A DNA stretch of 45,601 nucleotides from an uncultured Clostridia bacterium (lineage in GTDB: Bacteria; Bacillota; Clostridia; TANB77; CAG-508): NCBI GenBank assembly GCA_934162615.1, contig CAKPJK010000009.1, positions 1 through 45,601 on the forward strand, given 5' to 3'. Below, in pieces: positions 23,950-32,807 of the stretch. Both the position numbers and the translations under genes were made by a program. Numbering within the stretch: position 1 is the first letter of the stretch; the number at the start of each line of letters is the position of its first letter. The notes below the pieces were generated by a model. The model was given only the letters and a program-made list of their open reading frames with translations, did no database searches and was not told where the DNA came from.

Positions 23950-26517
23950 ATGTACGTATTTAACAAAATAACGGTAAATCCACAATTACCAAAAAGAATA
24001 GGAAAATTATCAGAAATATCAAATAATTTATGGTGGTCATGGAACACAGAATTTTTAAGGCTATTCAAAAAAATAGACAGAGACTTATGGGAAACATGTG
24101 AAAAAAATCCAGTAAAATTTTTAAAACAGGTATCACAAGAAAGACTAGAGGCAGTTGCAACAAATACAGAATTTTTAAAAGAATATGATAAAATTGCAAA
24201 GGAATTTGATGATTATATAACAAGTAAAAATACATGGTTTTCAAATAAATATCCAGAAAATAAAAAAGATTTAATTGCATATTTTTCTGCAGAATATGGA
24301 TTAGACCAAACAATACCAATATATTCAGGTGGACTTGGAATATTATCAGGAGACCACTTAAAATCAGCAAGTGATTTAGGAATTCCGCTAGTGGCAGTGG
24401 GATTATTATATAAAAATGGATATTTTCACCAAAAAATAAGTGGAGATGGAGAACAAGAAACAGAATATAATAATATAGAATTAAGTAATTTACCAATAAA
24501 TCCAGTAAAAAACCAAAATGGTGAAGAATTAAAAATATATGTAAAATTTGAAAAAAGAAAAATTTATTTAAAAGTATGGCAAATAAATGTTGGAAGAATT
24601 AAATTATATTTATTAGATTCTGATATAGACGAAAACAAGCCTGGAGATAGAGAAACAACATTACGTTTATATGGTGGAGATCAAGAGATGAGAATAAAAC
24701 AAGAGATAATTCTTGGAATGGGTGGAACAAACTTATTGACAAGAGCTTTAGGATTAAATCCAACAGTATATCATATGAATGAAGGTCACTCAGCATTTTT
24801 AATATTAGAATTAATCAAAAATATAATAAAAGAAAAGAAAGTATCATTTGAAGTCGCAAAAGATATAGCAAGTTCAAAAACAGTATTTACAACGCATACA
24901 CCAGTTCCAGCTGGAAATGATATATTCCCAATAGGATTAGTTGAAAAATATTTTAAAGAATTTTGGCCTAGATTAAACTTGGATAGAGAAGAATTCTTAA
25001 AACTAGGAATGAAACCATGTACAGAATTAGAACCTGGATTTAATATGGGAATATTAGCTTTAAAAGTTGCTGGAAAGAAAAATGGAGTAAGCAAATTACA
25101 CGGAGCTGTTTCAAGGGAATTATTTGGTGAGGTATGGCCAGAAATAGCTGCAAATGAATCACCAATAACATATGTAACAAATGGTATTCACACATGCTCA
25201 TGGTTAGCGCCATCATTAAAAGAATTATATAATAAATATTTAATTCCATATTGGCAAGACAATATCTATAAAGATGAAGTATGGGAAAATATAAATAATA
25301 TACCTAATAAAGAATTATGGGGAATCCATCAACAAAGAAAACAAAAATTATTAGATATTGTAAAAGAAAATACAACAAATAGATTGAGAAGAGCAGGATA
25401 TAGCTATGAAGAAATAAATGATATAACATCGAAACTTAACCCAAATGCATTAACAATAGGATTTGCAAGAAGATTTGCTACATATAAAAGAGCTACTTTG
25501 ATATTTAAAGATTTAGAAAGAATAACACAAATTCTAAATAATGTGGATAGACCAGTTCAATTAATATTTGCAGGAAAAGCGCATCCGGCAGATAAAGAAG
25601 GACAAGACTTAATTAAAAGAATACATGAAATATCAATGATGCCACAATTCAAAGGAAAAATATTCTTATTAGAAAATTACAATATTGCAATGTCAAGATA
25701 TTTAGTAAGTGGTGTTGATGTTTGGCTAAATAATCCAAGAAGACCAATGGAAGCATCTGGAACAAGTGGACAAAAAGCATCTGTTAATGGTGTAATCAAT
25801 TTTAGTGTTTTAGATGGTTGGTGGGCAGAAGGCTACAATCAAGAAAATGGATGGACAATTGGAACAAATGCAGAATTTACATCATATGAAGAACAAGATA
25901 TTGCAGATAGCCAAAGTATGTATCGTACGTTAGAAGAAAAAATAATACCAACATATTATGAGAAAGATGAAAGTGGAATTTCAGGAAAATGGATGAATAT
26001 TATGAAAAATTCTATTACATCAACAGGTGGAAAATATAGTACATCAAGAATGCTTGTGGATTATACAAATAATTTATATATGCCATTATGCAATTTAACA
26101 AAAAAATACTACGAAAATGTTGATAATGTTGCAGAATTTAATTTGTGGAAAAAGAATTTATATATAAATTGGAAAGATATAAAAATTACACAAAAAAATA
26201 ATTTGAATAATATTACAATGGATGCTGGAAATAACATTGATGTTAAATGTGAAGTACAACTTCCAAATATTGATGTAAATAATATCACAGCTCAATGCTA
26301 TTATGGAAAAATTTTAGATAATGGAATTGTTGAAAATGTAAGTATTATTCCAATGAAATTAACTTCAGAAGATAAAGAAAATAAAATATATGAGTATACA
26401 ACAAAAATAGAACTAAAAACAGGCGGTAACTATGGTTACACATTTAGAGTTATGCCAAAACATGAAATGTTGCTAGATTCAGAAAATTTAAATTTAGTAA
26501 AATGGATTACAGATTAA
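23950..26517 (+). CDS. glgP: Alpha-glucan (glycogen) phosphorylase, GT35
   Basis: 855 aa. Family members release glucose-1-phosphate from alpha-1,4-glucans with a pyridoxal-phosphate cofactor. The N-terminus (LPKRIGKLSEISNNLWWSWN) is the DUF3417 domain of the archaeal/bacterial short form. Then AYFSAEYGLDQTIPIYSGGLG, HMNEGHSAFL, VTNGIHTCSW and Lys609 in SGTSGQKAS, the expected cofactor lysine. The last about 120 residues form a beta-rich domain of the same subfamily. Suggests glycogen use or stored carbon, as in sporulating Clostridia. Confidence 0.93.
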   Translation: MYVFNKITVNPQLPKRIGKLSEISNNLWWSWNTEFLRLFKKIDRDLWETCEKNPVKFLKQVSQERLEAVATNTEFLKEYDKIAKEFDDYITSKNTWFSNKYPENKKDLIAYFSAEYGLDQTIPIYSGGLGILSGDHLKSASDLGIPLVAVGLLYKNGYFHQKISGDGEQETEYNNIELSNLPINPVKNQNGEELKIYVKFEKRKIYLKVWQINVGRIKLYLLDSDIDENKPGDRETTLRLYGGDQEMRIKQEIILGMGGTNLLTRALGLNPTVYHMNEGHSAFLILELIKNIIKEKKVSFEVAKDIASSKTVFTTHTPVPAGNDIFPIGLVEKYFKEFWPRLNLDREEFLKLGMKPCTELEPGFNMGILALKVAGKKNGVSKLHGAVSRELFGEVWPEIAANESPITYVTNGIHTCSWLAPSLKELYNKYLIPYWQDNIYKDEVWENINNIPNKELWGIHQQRKQKLLDIVKENTTNRLRRAGYSYEEINDITSKLNPNALTIGFARRFATYKRATLIFKDLERITQILNNVDRPVQLIFAGKAHPADKEGQDLIKRIHEISMMPQFKGKIFLLENYNIAMSRYLVSGVDVWLNNPRRPMEASGTSGQKASVNGVINFSVLDGWWAEGYNQENGWTIGTNAEFTSYEEQDIADSQSMYRTLEEKIIPTYYEKDESGISGKWMNIMKNSITSTGGKYSTSRMLVDYTNNLYMPLCNLTKKYYENVDNVAEFNLWKKNLYINWKDIKITQKNNLNNITMDAGNNIDVKCEVQLPNIDVNNITAQCYYGKILDNGIVENVSIIPMKLTSEDKENKIYEYTTKIELKTGGNYGYTFRVMPKHEMLLDSENLNLVKWITD

Positions 26518-26519
26518 AT

Positions 26520-26555
26520 ATATATTAGGAAAGTTATGAAACTTTCCTAATATAT
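26520..26555 (+). terminator. Hairpin after glgP
   Basis: A perfect 16-bp inverted repeat (26520-26535 with 26540-26555) around ATGA. No T-run follows, so it is terminator-like but could be a processing site. Confidence 0.55.
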
Positions 26556-26629
26556 AGACATGAATTGCACAAAATTTCTTTAGAGTGGTACTGAATGTAA
26601 GACCGATATACAAGGGAGGAATTAGCATA

Positions 26630-28315
26630 ATGAAGCAAAAAATGCCAAAAAGGAAGTTAAATAAAAATAAATTAATAAAGTTACTAATCATTATTGTAGC
26701 AATAATAGTAATTGGAATTATATTGTATAATATAAATAATCATGTGATTTTAGATAAAAATAAAAATGTCAATCTTGTAATAAACAATAAAAATGTTACA
26801 TCAAACTTAAAAAAAGACATTATAATAGAAGATGATAATATATATTTATCAAAGCAAGATTTGGGAAACTTCTTTGATAAATATATATATGAAGATACTG
26901 AAAATAATAATATTGTAACAACTTATAACAATAAAATTGCGTCAATAAGTCTTTCAAAAAATAAAATCAATATAAATGGTTCAACAAAAAATACATATGC
27001 ACATGCAGAAAAAAGGGATGAAACAATTTATGTTCCAATAACAGAGCTAGAGGATGTATATGGAATAGAAATAAAATATATTGAAAATTCTAAAGTATTG
27101 ACTATTGACTCAACATCAAAAGAACAGAAAAAGGCAATAATAACAAAAGATGTGGCTGTTAAATCATCAACTAAATTTATCGCTAAAACAATTGACAGAG
27201 TTAAAAAAGGAAGCTATGTTATTGTAGTTTCTGAAGACAAAGGATATACTAAAATTAGGACAGAAAACGGAAAAGTGGGATTTGTAAAATCAAACAAAAT
27301 AGCAAATACTGTTGTTACAAGAGAAGAAATTCAAGAAAATAAACAAATTACGGGAAAAGTAAATTTGGTATGGGACTATTATTCAGAAGTGGCAACAGCA
27401 CCTGATAGAACAGGAGTAACAATGGATGGAGTGAATGTTGTATCACCAGCATTCTTCCATTTAAATACAAATGGAGAATTAACAGAAAACGTAGGTCAAC
27501 AAGGACAAGCATATATAGAATGGGCACACTTAAATGGTTACAAGGTGTGGCCAATGGTTCAAAATGCTGGAAATGGAATGATGAACGTTACATCAAGCAT
27601 AATGAATGATTATAATAAAAGACAAAACTTAATAAATCAAATAGTAAATTATTGTGTAAAATATAAATTAGATGGAATAAATGTAGACTTTGAAAATATG
27701 AAGCAAGAAGACAAAGATATGTATTCAAGATTTATTATAGAATTAACTCCTAGATTAAAAGATATGGGAGTGGTAGTATCTGTTGATGTTACAGCACCAG
27801 ATGGCTCAGAAACATGGTCATTATGCTTTGATAGAAATGTAATTGGTGATGTTGCAGATTATATAGTATTTATGGCATATGACCAATATGGAACGTCAAG
27901 CAATAAATCGGGAACAACAGCAGGATTTGATTGGGTCAATGTAAGCCTTAATAAATTCTTGAAAACAGAAGAAATAGAAAGTGATAAAATTATTTTAGCA
28001 ATTCCATTATATACACGATTATGGACAGAAGATAGTTCAGGAAAAGTAGTAAAACAGGCTACTGTATCTATGAAAAATATTAATAGCATAATTCCGAGTG
28101 ATGCTGAAAAACAATGGGATGACAATTTAAAACAATATTATGTGGAATATAAAGATGGAGAATATACAAAGAAAATATGGATAGAAGATGAAAAGTCATT
28201 AACTGAAAAAATACAATTGATAAAAAATAATAATTTAGCTGGAGTTGCATCTTGGGAAAAGGGCATGGAAACTAATGATTTTTGGACTTTTTTAAAAGAA
28301 ACTCTTGACTTTTAA
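26630..28315 (+). CDS. GH18 spore-type peptidoglycan hydrolase
   Basis: 561 aa from ATG 26630 (GGGAGGA upstream); the GTG 15 codons upstream lacks a site. An N-terminal membrane anchor (about 14-33) is followed by a copper-amine-oxidase-like domain (about 45-165), an SH3-like domain (about 170-235) and a GH18 barrel (about 245-560). Catalytic motif DGINVDFE with Glu355. GH18 enzymes with this layout in spore-formers (YaaH/YdhD/SleL type) cleave cortex or cell-wall peptidoglycan. It lies before sigH. Confidence 0.85.
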   Translation: MKQKMPKRKLNKNKLIKLLIIIVAIIVIGIILYNINNHVILDKNKNVNLVINNKNVTSNLKKDIIIEDDNIYLSKQDLGNFFDKYIYEDTENNNIVTTYNNKIASISLSKNKININGSTKNTYAHAEKRDETIYVPITELEDVYGIEIKYIENSKVLTIDSTSKEQKKAIITKDVAVKSSTKFIAKTIDRVKKGSYVIVVSEDKGYTKIRTENGKVGFVKSNKIANTVVTREEIQENKQITGKVNLVWDYYSEVATAPDRTGVTMDGVNVVSPAFFHLNTNGELTENVGQQGQAYIEWAHLNGYKVWPMVQNAGNGMMNVTSSIMNDYNKRQNLINQIVNYCVKYKLDGINVDFENMKQEDKDMYSRFIIELTPRLKDMGVVVSVDVTAPDGSETWSLCFDRNVIGDVADYIVFMAYDQYGTSSNKSGTTAGFDWVNVSLNKFLKTEEIESDKIILAIPLYTRLWTEDSSGKVVKQATVSMKNINSIIPSDAEKQWDDNLKQYYVEYKDGEYTKKIWIEDEKSLTEKIQLIKNNNLAGVASWEKGMETNDFWTFLKETLDF

Positions 28316-28369
28316 TGAATTGTAAATATATAATGACAAAAAGCATACATTTGGAGGTATTTTAGACAT

Positions 28370-29005
28370 ATGCAAAATAGTAATATATATTATACAACAG
28401 AAAAATATGCAAATTTAACAGATGAACAAATAATATCTCAAATAAAAGATGGTGATGAACAAGCTTTATCCTTTTTACTAGATAAGTATAAAGATATAGT
28501 TAATGCTAAAGTTGGAAAATACTTTATAATTGGAGCAGAAAAAGAAGATATTATTCAAGAAGGTATGATAGGCTTATATAAAGCAATTAAAGGATTTGAT
28601 GTTTGCAAGCAAAATTCATTTAAAACATTTGCAAATTTATGTATAGAAAGACAATTAATAACAGCTATAAAAAGTTCAAATAGACAAAAACATATGCCTC
28701 TTAATTCATATTTATCGTTAAATACATCTGCGTATGAAGATAATGAAGATGGAACTGAATTAATAGAAACTTTTGAGGTTGATACTATAGAAGATCCGTT
28801 GGAAACAATAATGAAACAGGAGTCATTTAATGAAATTCAAAATGCGGTACAGAAATCATTGAGTAAATTTGAAGGACAAGTTTTGGAAAGATACATGCAA
28901 GGAGATAGTTATGAAGTTATTGCTAAAAGATTAGATACTCCTATAAAATCAGTGGATAATGCAATACAGAGAATTAGAAAAAAAGCAATAAAGAATTTAT
29001 TTTAG
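28370..29005 (+). CDS. sigH: RNA polymerase sigma factor SigH
   Basis: 211 aa with sigma-70 region 2 (KYKDIVNAKV...EDIIQEGMIGLYKAIKGFD) and region 4 (LSKFEGQVLERYMQGDSYEVIAKRLD). The N-terminal pattern (LTDEQIISQIKDGDEQALSFLLDKY) is typical of SigH/Spo0H of spore-formers, which controls early sporulation genes. The ribosome site is GGAGG, 12 nt from the ATG. A 19-bp terminator follows. Confidence 0.9.
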   Translation: MQNSNIYYTTEKYANLTDEQIISQIKDGDEQALSFLLDKYKDIVNAKVGKYFIIGAEKEDIIQEGMIGLYKAIKGFDVCKQNSFKTFANLCIERQLITAIKSSNRQKHMPLNSYLSLNTSAYEDNEDGTELIETFEVDTIEDPLETIMKQESFNEIQNAVQKSLSKFEGQVLERYMQGDSYEVIAKRLDTPIKSVDNAIQRIRKKAIKNLF

Positions 29006-29048
29006 TTATAATTTCAAAATGTCCTTTATGGACATTTTGAAATTATAA
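29006..29048 (+). terminator. Terminator of sigH
   Basis: A perfect 19-bp inverted repeat around TTTAT. The long AT-rich stem lies between sigH and tRNA-Thr and has no clear T-run, so it may act in both directions. Confidence 0.6.
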
Positions 29049-29073
29049 AATACATTTAGATTTATTTTAAAAT

Positions 29074-29149
29074 GCTTGCATAGCTCAGTTGGCAGAGCGC
29101 AGTCTTGGTAAGGCTGAGGCCACGAGTTCGATTCTCGTTGTAAGCACCA
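29074..29149 (+). tRNA. tRNA-Thr (anticodon GGT)
   Basis: 76 nt: acceptor GCTTGCA/TGTAAGC, D-stem GCTC/GAGC, anticodon stem CAGTC/GGCTG around TTGGTAA, T-arm ACGAG-TTCGATT-CTCGT, discriminator A and an encoded CCA. Confidence 0.93.
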
Positions 29150-29180
29150 AAAAAAATGATGGAAAAAAATGAAAAAACTA

Positions 29181-29210
29181 TTGACAAACGTTTGTTAATA
29201 GTGATATAAT
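29181..29210 (+). promoter_or_regulatory. Promoter of the infC operon with overlapping palindrome
   Basis: TTGACA (29181-29186), 18-nt spacer, TATAAT (29205-29210). A perfect 12-bp palindrome ACAAACGTTTGT (29184-29195) covers the -35, a possible operator. Confidence 0.7.
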
Positions 29211-29214
29211 AATT

Positions 29215-29346
29215 GACAGTTACAAGAAGAAGCAAAAACTTCTCACCTTAGTATAGATGCAAAAGGTTAGAAATAATTTGAATTTGTGAGAAAAATCTCA
29301 GATTTATTTTGCGTTAATTGACTTGTAACAGAAGTCAATTTTTTTT
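29215..29346 (+). promoter_or_regulatory. infC leader with attenuator (L20-leader type)
   Basis: The leader contains CTTCTCACC, complementary to a later GTGAGAA, and ends in an intrinsic terminator (AATTGACTT/AAGTCAATT, 29316-29340, then a T-run) just before infC. In Bacillus, L20 binds this leader and causes termination to repress its own operon. The position and layout fit. Confidence 0.75.
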
Positions 29347-29362
29347 ATGGAGGTGTTTTAAC

Positions 29363-29872
29363 ATAAAACAAGAATTACCAATTAATGGTCAAATAAGAGA
29401 AAAAGAAGTTCAATTAATAGGAGCAAATGGTGAAAAATTAGGAATTGTTTCAACAAGAGAAGCTTTAGAAAAGGCTGGTGAACAAAACTTAGACCTAGTA
29501 TTAGTTGCACCAAACTCAAAACCTGTAGTTTGTAAAATAATGAACTATGGAAAATATAAATTTGAACAAGCAAAAAAAGAAAAAGAAGCTAAGAAAAAGC
29601 AAAAGAACTTAGAACTAAAAGAGTTAAGAGTTACTCCTAATATAGAGGAACATGATTTTGAGTTTAAAGCAAAAAATGCTAGAAAATTTTTAACAGATGG
29701 AAATAAAGTTAAAATAACAGTAAGATTTAGAGGAAGAGAAGTTAATAATTCAAAAGCAGGAGAACTTGTTTTAAGAAACTTCATAGAAAAACTAGAAGAT
29801 GTTGCTACTGTAGAAAAACAACCTAAATTAGAAGGTAGAAACATGTTTACAATTTTAGCTAAAAAAGTGTAG
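29363..29872 (+). CDS. infC: Translation initiation factor IF-3, with AUA start codon
   Basis: 169 aa. The frame carries classic IF-3: PINGQIREKEVQLIGANGEKLGI at the start, then KPVVCKIMNYGKYKFEQ, and RVTPNIEEHDFEFKAKNARKFL. GGAGGTG (29349-29355) lies 7 nt before ATA at 29363, where the IF-3 sequence begins. No ATG, GTG or TTG is properly spaced; the nearest in-frame TTG (29318) is inside the terminator. A non-standard start codon in infC is known (AUU in many bacteria) and allows IF-3 to repress its own synthesis. Function: keeps the 30S subunit free and checks the start codon. Confidence 0.92.
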   Translation: MKQELPINGQIREKEVQLIGANGEKLGIVSTREALEKAGEQNLDLVLVAPNSKPVVCKIMNYGKYKFEQAKKEKEAKKKQKNLELKELRVTPNIEEHDFEFKAKNARKFLTDGNKVKITVRFRGREVNNSKAGELVLRNFIEKLEDVATVEKQPKLEGRNMFTILAKKV

Positions 29873-29954
29873 AAATATGCTTTAATATAAAAAATAATAC
29901 CAGAAAACTGGTAATAATCGTTTAATAAAGCGAAATGAAAGGAAGGTAAATCTC

Positions 29955-30158
29955 ATGGCAAAATTAAAAACAAACAAAGCTGCAAAAAAAAGATATTCAT
30001 TAACAGCTACAGGAAAAATTAAAAGAACAAAATCTAACAGAAGACATTTGTTAGCAAATAAAACAAAAAGACAAAAGAAATCTGGAAAAGTTCAAAATGC
30101 TTATGCAAGCAAAACTTGTGAAAATACAATCAAAAAATTATTACCATATGGTGGATAA
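29955..30158 (+). CDS. rpmI: Ribosomal protein L35 (bL35)
   Basis: 67 aa, Lys/Arg-rich, with the L35 pattern (MAKLKTNKAAKKRYSLTATG, then KRTKSNRRHLLANKTKR). Middle gene of the conserved infC-rpmI-rplT operon. AAGGAAGG ribosome site. Confidence 0.97.
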   Translation: MAKLKTNKAAKKRYSLTATGKIKRTKSNRRHLLANKTKRQKKSGKVQNAYASKTCENTIKKLLPYGG

Positions 30159-30221
30159 TATCTAATTTTAAAATTTGATTAAAAATCATTTTATAGACGA
30201 AAAGAAAGTGAGGAAATTAAA

Positions 30222-30572
30222 ATGGCAAGAGTAAAAACAGCTAGAACAACTAGAGCAAGACATAAAAAAATATTAAAACAAGCAAAAGGATATTTTGGAG
30301 CAAAACATTATAGATTCAGAAATGCAAACCAAGCAGTTATGAAATCTTTATCTTATGCTTATGTAGGAAGAAAAGATAAAAAAAGTGATTTTAGAAAATT
30401 ATGGATAACAAGAATTAATGCTGCTGCAAGAATGAATGGAACAACATACAGCAAAATGATTGCTGGTCTTAAAAAAGCTAATGTAACAATTAACAGAAAA
30501 ATGTTAGCTGAAATAGCAGTTAGTGATCCAAAAGCATTTGCTGAAATAGCAGAAATAGCAAAAAAAGCATAG
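30222..30572 (+). CDS. rplT: Ribosomal protein L20 (bL20)
   Basis: 116 aa, typical L20: MARVKTARTTRARHKKILK, then GYFGAKHYRFRNANQAVMKS, ending IAEIAKKA. Assembles 23S rRNA early and, in Bacillus, represses its own operon through the infC leader. GTGAGG ribosome site. Confidence 0.97.
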   Translation: MARVKTARTTRARHKKILKQAKGYFGAKHYRFRNANQAVMKSLSYAYVGRKDKKSDFRKLWITRINAAARMNGTTYSKMIAGLKKANVTINRKMLAEIAVSDPKAFAEIAEIAKKA

Positions 30573-30590
30573 TTTAATTATATAAAAAAG

Positions 30591-30628
30591 AAACGTTTAA
30601 CCTTAAAAATAAGGAAACGTTTTTTTTA
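30591..30628 (+). terminator. Terminator of the infC-rpmI-rplT operon
   Basis: AAACGTTT-AACCTT pairs with AAGG-AAACGTTT around AAAAAT, followed by eight T. Lies between this operon and the convergent spoVAE. Confidence 0.85.
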
Positions 30629-30637
30629 TTGTAATTT

Positions 30638-31030
30638 TTATTGCTTTTTCATTTTTGGCTTAGAAATTAATGAAGCTAAATACCCAAAAAATACAGCGGC
30701 GGCTATACCACCTGCGGAAGCAGCTACTCCACCTGTAAAAGCTCCGACAAATCCATATTGTTTAACACCTTCTATGGCTCCCTTGGCTAAATTATAACCA
30801 AAGCCTGTAAGTGGAACAGTAGCTCCAGCTCCTGCAAAATCAACTAGATATTTATAAATGCCGAAACCTCCTAAAATTGCACCAGTTGTTACAAATGCAA
30901 CTAGAATTCTTGCTGGCGTTAATTTGGTTTTATCAATTAGAATTTGACCAATAACACAAATAAGTCCACCTACAACAAAACATTTTAAAAGTGATATCCA
31001 ATTAAATACATTCATCCAATTTATATCCAT
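30638..31030 (-). CDS. spoVAE: Stage V sporulation protein AE
   Basis: 130 aa from ATG 31030. AAGGAG at 31047-31042 has an 11-nt spacer to it; a GTG four codons earlier overlaps that site. A membrane protein with several hydrophobic segments (CFVVGGLICVIGQILID, GAGATVPLTGFGYNLAKG, AVFFGYLASLI). SpoVA proteins form the inner-membrane channel that moves dipicolinic acid into spores and out at germination. Last gene of spoVAC-AD-AE. Confidence 0.9.
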   Translation of the reverse strand: MDINWMNVFNWISLLKCFVVGGLICVIGQILIDKTKLTPARILVAFVTTGAILGGFGIYKYLVDFAGAGATVPLTGFGYNLAKGAIEGVKQYGFVGAFTGGVAASAGGIAAAVFFGYLASLISKPKMKKQ

Positions 31031-31110
31031 ATATACATTCACTCCTTAATATAATTAAATATCTTTTTGAACTTTCCCAAAGGAAAAAAGAGATAAAAAT
31101 GAGAACACAT

Positions 31111-32112
31111 TTACAATTCTATACTAATAGCATGTGCAATACCAGGTATAGATTCTCCTTGTTGCGAACTTGTAGAATTCATTAATGCACCAGTGGCAAT
31201 TAATAATAATTTCTTTATTTTTTTACTTTTAAGTTGTTTAAATAAATAACCAGAAAAAACTGTACCACAGCAAGCACATCCACTTCCACCAGAATGTGTA
31301 TCTTGTGAATTTTTATCAAAAATTAAAACACCACAATCATTATAATTAGATTTGATATTATAGCCCTGTGATTGTGTGATATCAATAGATATTTCTTTAC
31401 CGATGTGACCTAAATCTCCACTAATAATTGCATCGTAATAACTAGGACTTCTACCTGTATCTTTAAGATGTGTAATTAATGTATCAGCAAAAGCTGGAGC
31501 CATTGCTGCACCCATATTGTTAGCGTCTTTTATACCCATATCAACTATTTTCCCAGGAGTTATATGTGTGATAAATGGACCATTTCCATTTTTGGAAATT
31601 ATAGCTGCACCACTGCCAGTAACTGTCCATTGTGCAGTAGGCGGACGTTGATTTCCTAGCTCTAGAGGAAAACGAAATTGCTTTTCTGCACTACAAAAAT
31701 GGCTAGAAGTAGCACATAATACATTTTGAGCAAAACTTTCTACAGCTATAGCTGATAATGACATTGATTCTACAAATGTTGAGCAGGCACCAAATACACC
31801 AAAAAAAGGAATATTAAGTTCACGAAGTCCAAAACTTGAAGATATACATTGATTAAGTAAATCGCCAGCAAAACAGCAGTCAATTTTTTCAGATGGGATA
31901 CCAGATTTACTAATAACTGTATTAACAGTTTCTTTTATTATTTTACTTTCAGCTTTTTCCCAAGATTTTTCACCCCAAAATTCATCATCTAGAGTTTGGT
32001 CAAAAAATTTTGCTAATGGACCTTGGGATTCTTTAGGACCAACTATTGAAGCACATTCTACAATGGTTGGAGGTGTGTTAAATTTAATTGTTTGTTTTCC
32101 TAATTTTTCCAA
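31111..32112 (-). CDS. spoVAD: Stage V sporulation protein AD
   Basis: 333 aa with a TTG start (RBS AAAGGAGATGA). A thiolase-like fold: GPKESQGPLAKFFDQTLDDEFWGEKSWEKAE, CCFAGDLLNQCISSSFGLRELNIPFFG and GGSGCACCGTVFSGYL. SpoVAD binds dipicolinic acid and is part of the spore DPA channel. Full length for the family. Order spoVAC-AD-AE is conserved in Clostridia. Confidence 0.95.
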   Translation of the reverse strand: MEKLGKQTIKFNTPPTIVECASIVGPKESQGPLAKFFDQTLDDEFWGEKSWEKAESKIIKETVNTVISKSGIPSEKIDCCFAGDLLNQCISSSFGLRELNIPFFGVFGACSTFVESMSLSAIAVESFAQNVLCATSSHFCSAEKQFRFPLELGNQRPPTAQWTVTGSGAAIISKNGNGPFITHITPGKIVDMGIKDANNMGAAMAPAFADTLITHLKDTGRSPSYYDAIISGDLGHIGKEISIDITQSQGYNIKSNYNDCGVLIFDKNSQDTHSGGSGCACCGTVFSGYLFKQLKSKKIKKLLLIATGALMNSTSSQQGESIPGIAHAISIEL

Positions 32113-32151
32113 AAAATCATCTCCTTTAAGATATAAATATTCAAATTAAAA

Positions 32152-32631
32152 TTAAACAAGTGTCATGCTTTGAGTATTAAAAATCAAATAAACAATGCCC
32201 ACAATTATTGATGCAGAAATACCGAATACAAGTACAGGGCCTGCAACAGTAAACATTTTCCCACCAACTCCCATAACATATCCTTCAGATTTGTATTCCA
32301 TTGCTGGTGAAACTATTGAATTTGCAAAACCTGTAATAGGAATTAATGAACCTGCACCAGCAAATTTTCCTATTTTATTAAAAATGTTTAGACCAGTTAA
32401 AAATGCGGAAATACCAATTAATATGATTGAAACAATAGTGCCAGATATAGTTTGGTCAAGACTTCTTTCTTTACAAATATTCATAATTATTTGTCCAATT
32501 GTACAGATAAGACCTCCAACCCAGAATGCATTGAAACAGTTTTTCCATATAGGTGAATTTGGAGATTTTTTATCTACATATTTTTGATATTTTTGTTTTG
32601 TTTCTATCGGATTAGTTTTATTATTGTCCAT
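32152..32631 (-). CDS. spoVAC: Stage V sporulation protein AC
   Basis: 159 aa, with several hydrophobic helices (FWVGGLICTIGQIIMNIC, GAGSLIPITGFANSIVSPAME). SpoVAC is a mechanosensitive channel component for DPA in spores. AGGAGG precedes the ATG. First gene of the operon, behind a sigma-F/G-like promoter at 32660-32689. Confidence 0.95.
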   Translation of the reverse strand: MDNNKTNPIETKQKYQKYVDKKSPNSPIWKNCFNAFWVGGLICTIGQIIMNICKERSLDQTISGTIVSIILIGISAFLTGLNIFNKIGKFAGAGSLIPITGFANSIVSPAMEYKSEGYVMGVGGKMFTVAGPVLVFGISASIIVGIVYLIFNTQSMTLV

Positions 32632-32659
32632 TATGAACCTCCTAAAAATCTTTTGTTAA

Positions 32660-32689
32660 TATATTTTCCGCTTTTTTGTAATTTTATAC
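32660..32689 (-). promoter_or_regulatory. Sigma-F/sigma-G-type promoter of spoVA
   Basis: On the minus strand: GTATA (32689-32685), 15-nt spacer, GGAAAATATA (32669-32660). This fits the forespore consensus (GYWTA-N15-GGNNANAMTR) with one mismatch. In Bacillus the spoVA operon is sigma-G dependent. Confidence 0.6.
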
Positions 32690-32807
32690 ATTTTTATTTG
32701 ATGAACTTTTGACACCACGAAAAATACATTGAAAGTGTACTTGCCACAATAGAAAAAATGATATATAATCAAAAATGTAGAATTAAAAAGAGATTGGAGA
32801 AAAGAAA

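Noticed and set aside
29318..29362. TTG start for infC
   Set aside because: It lies inside the terminator hairpin, and IF-3 homology starts at the AUA codon.
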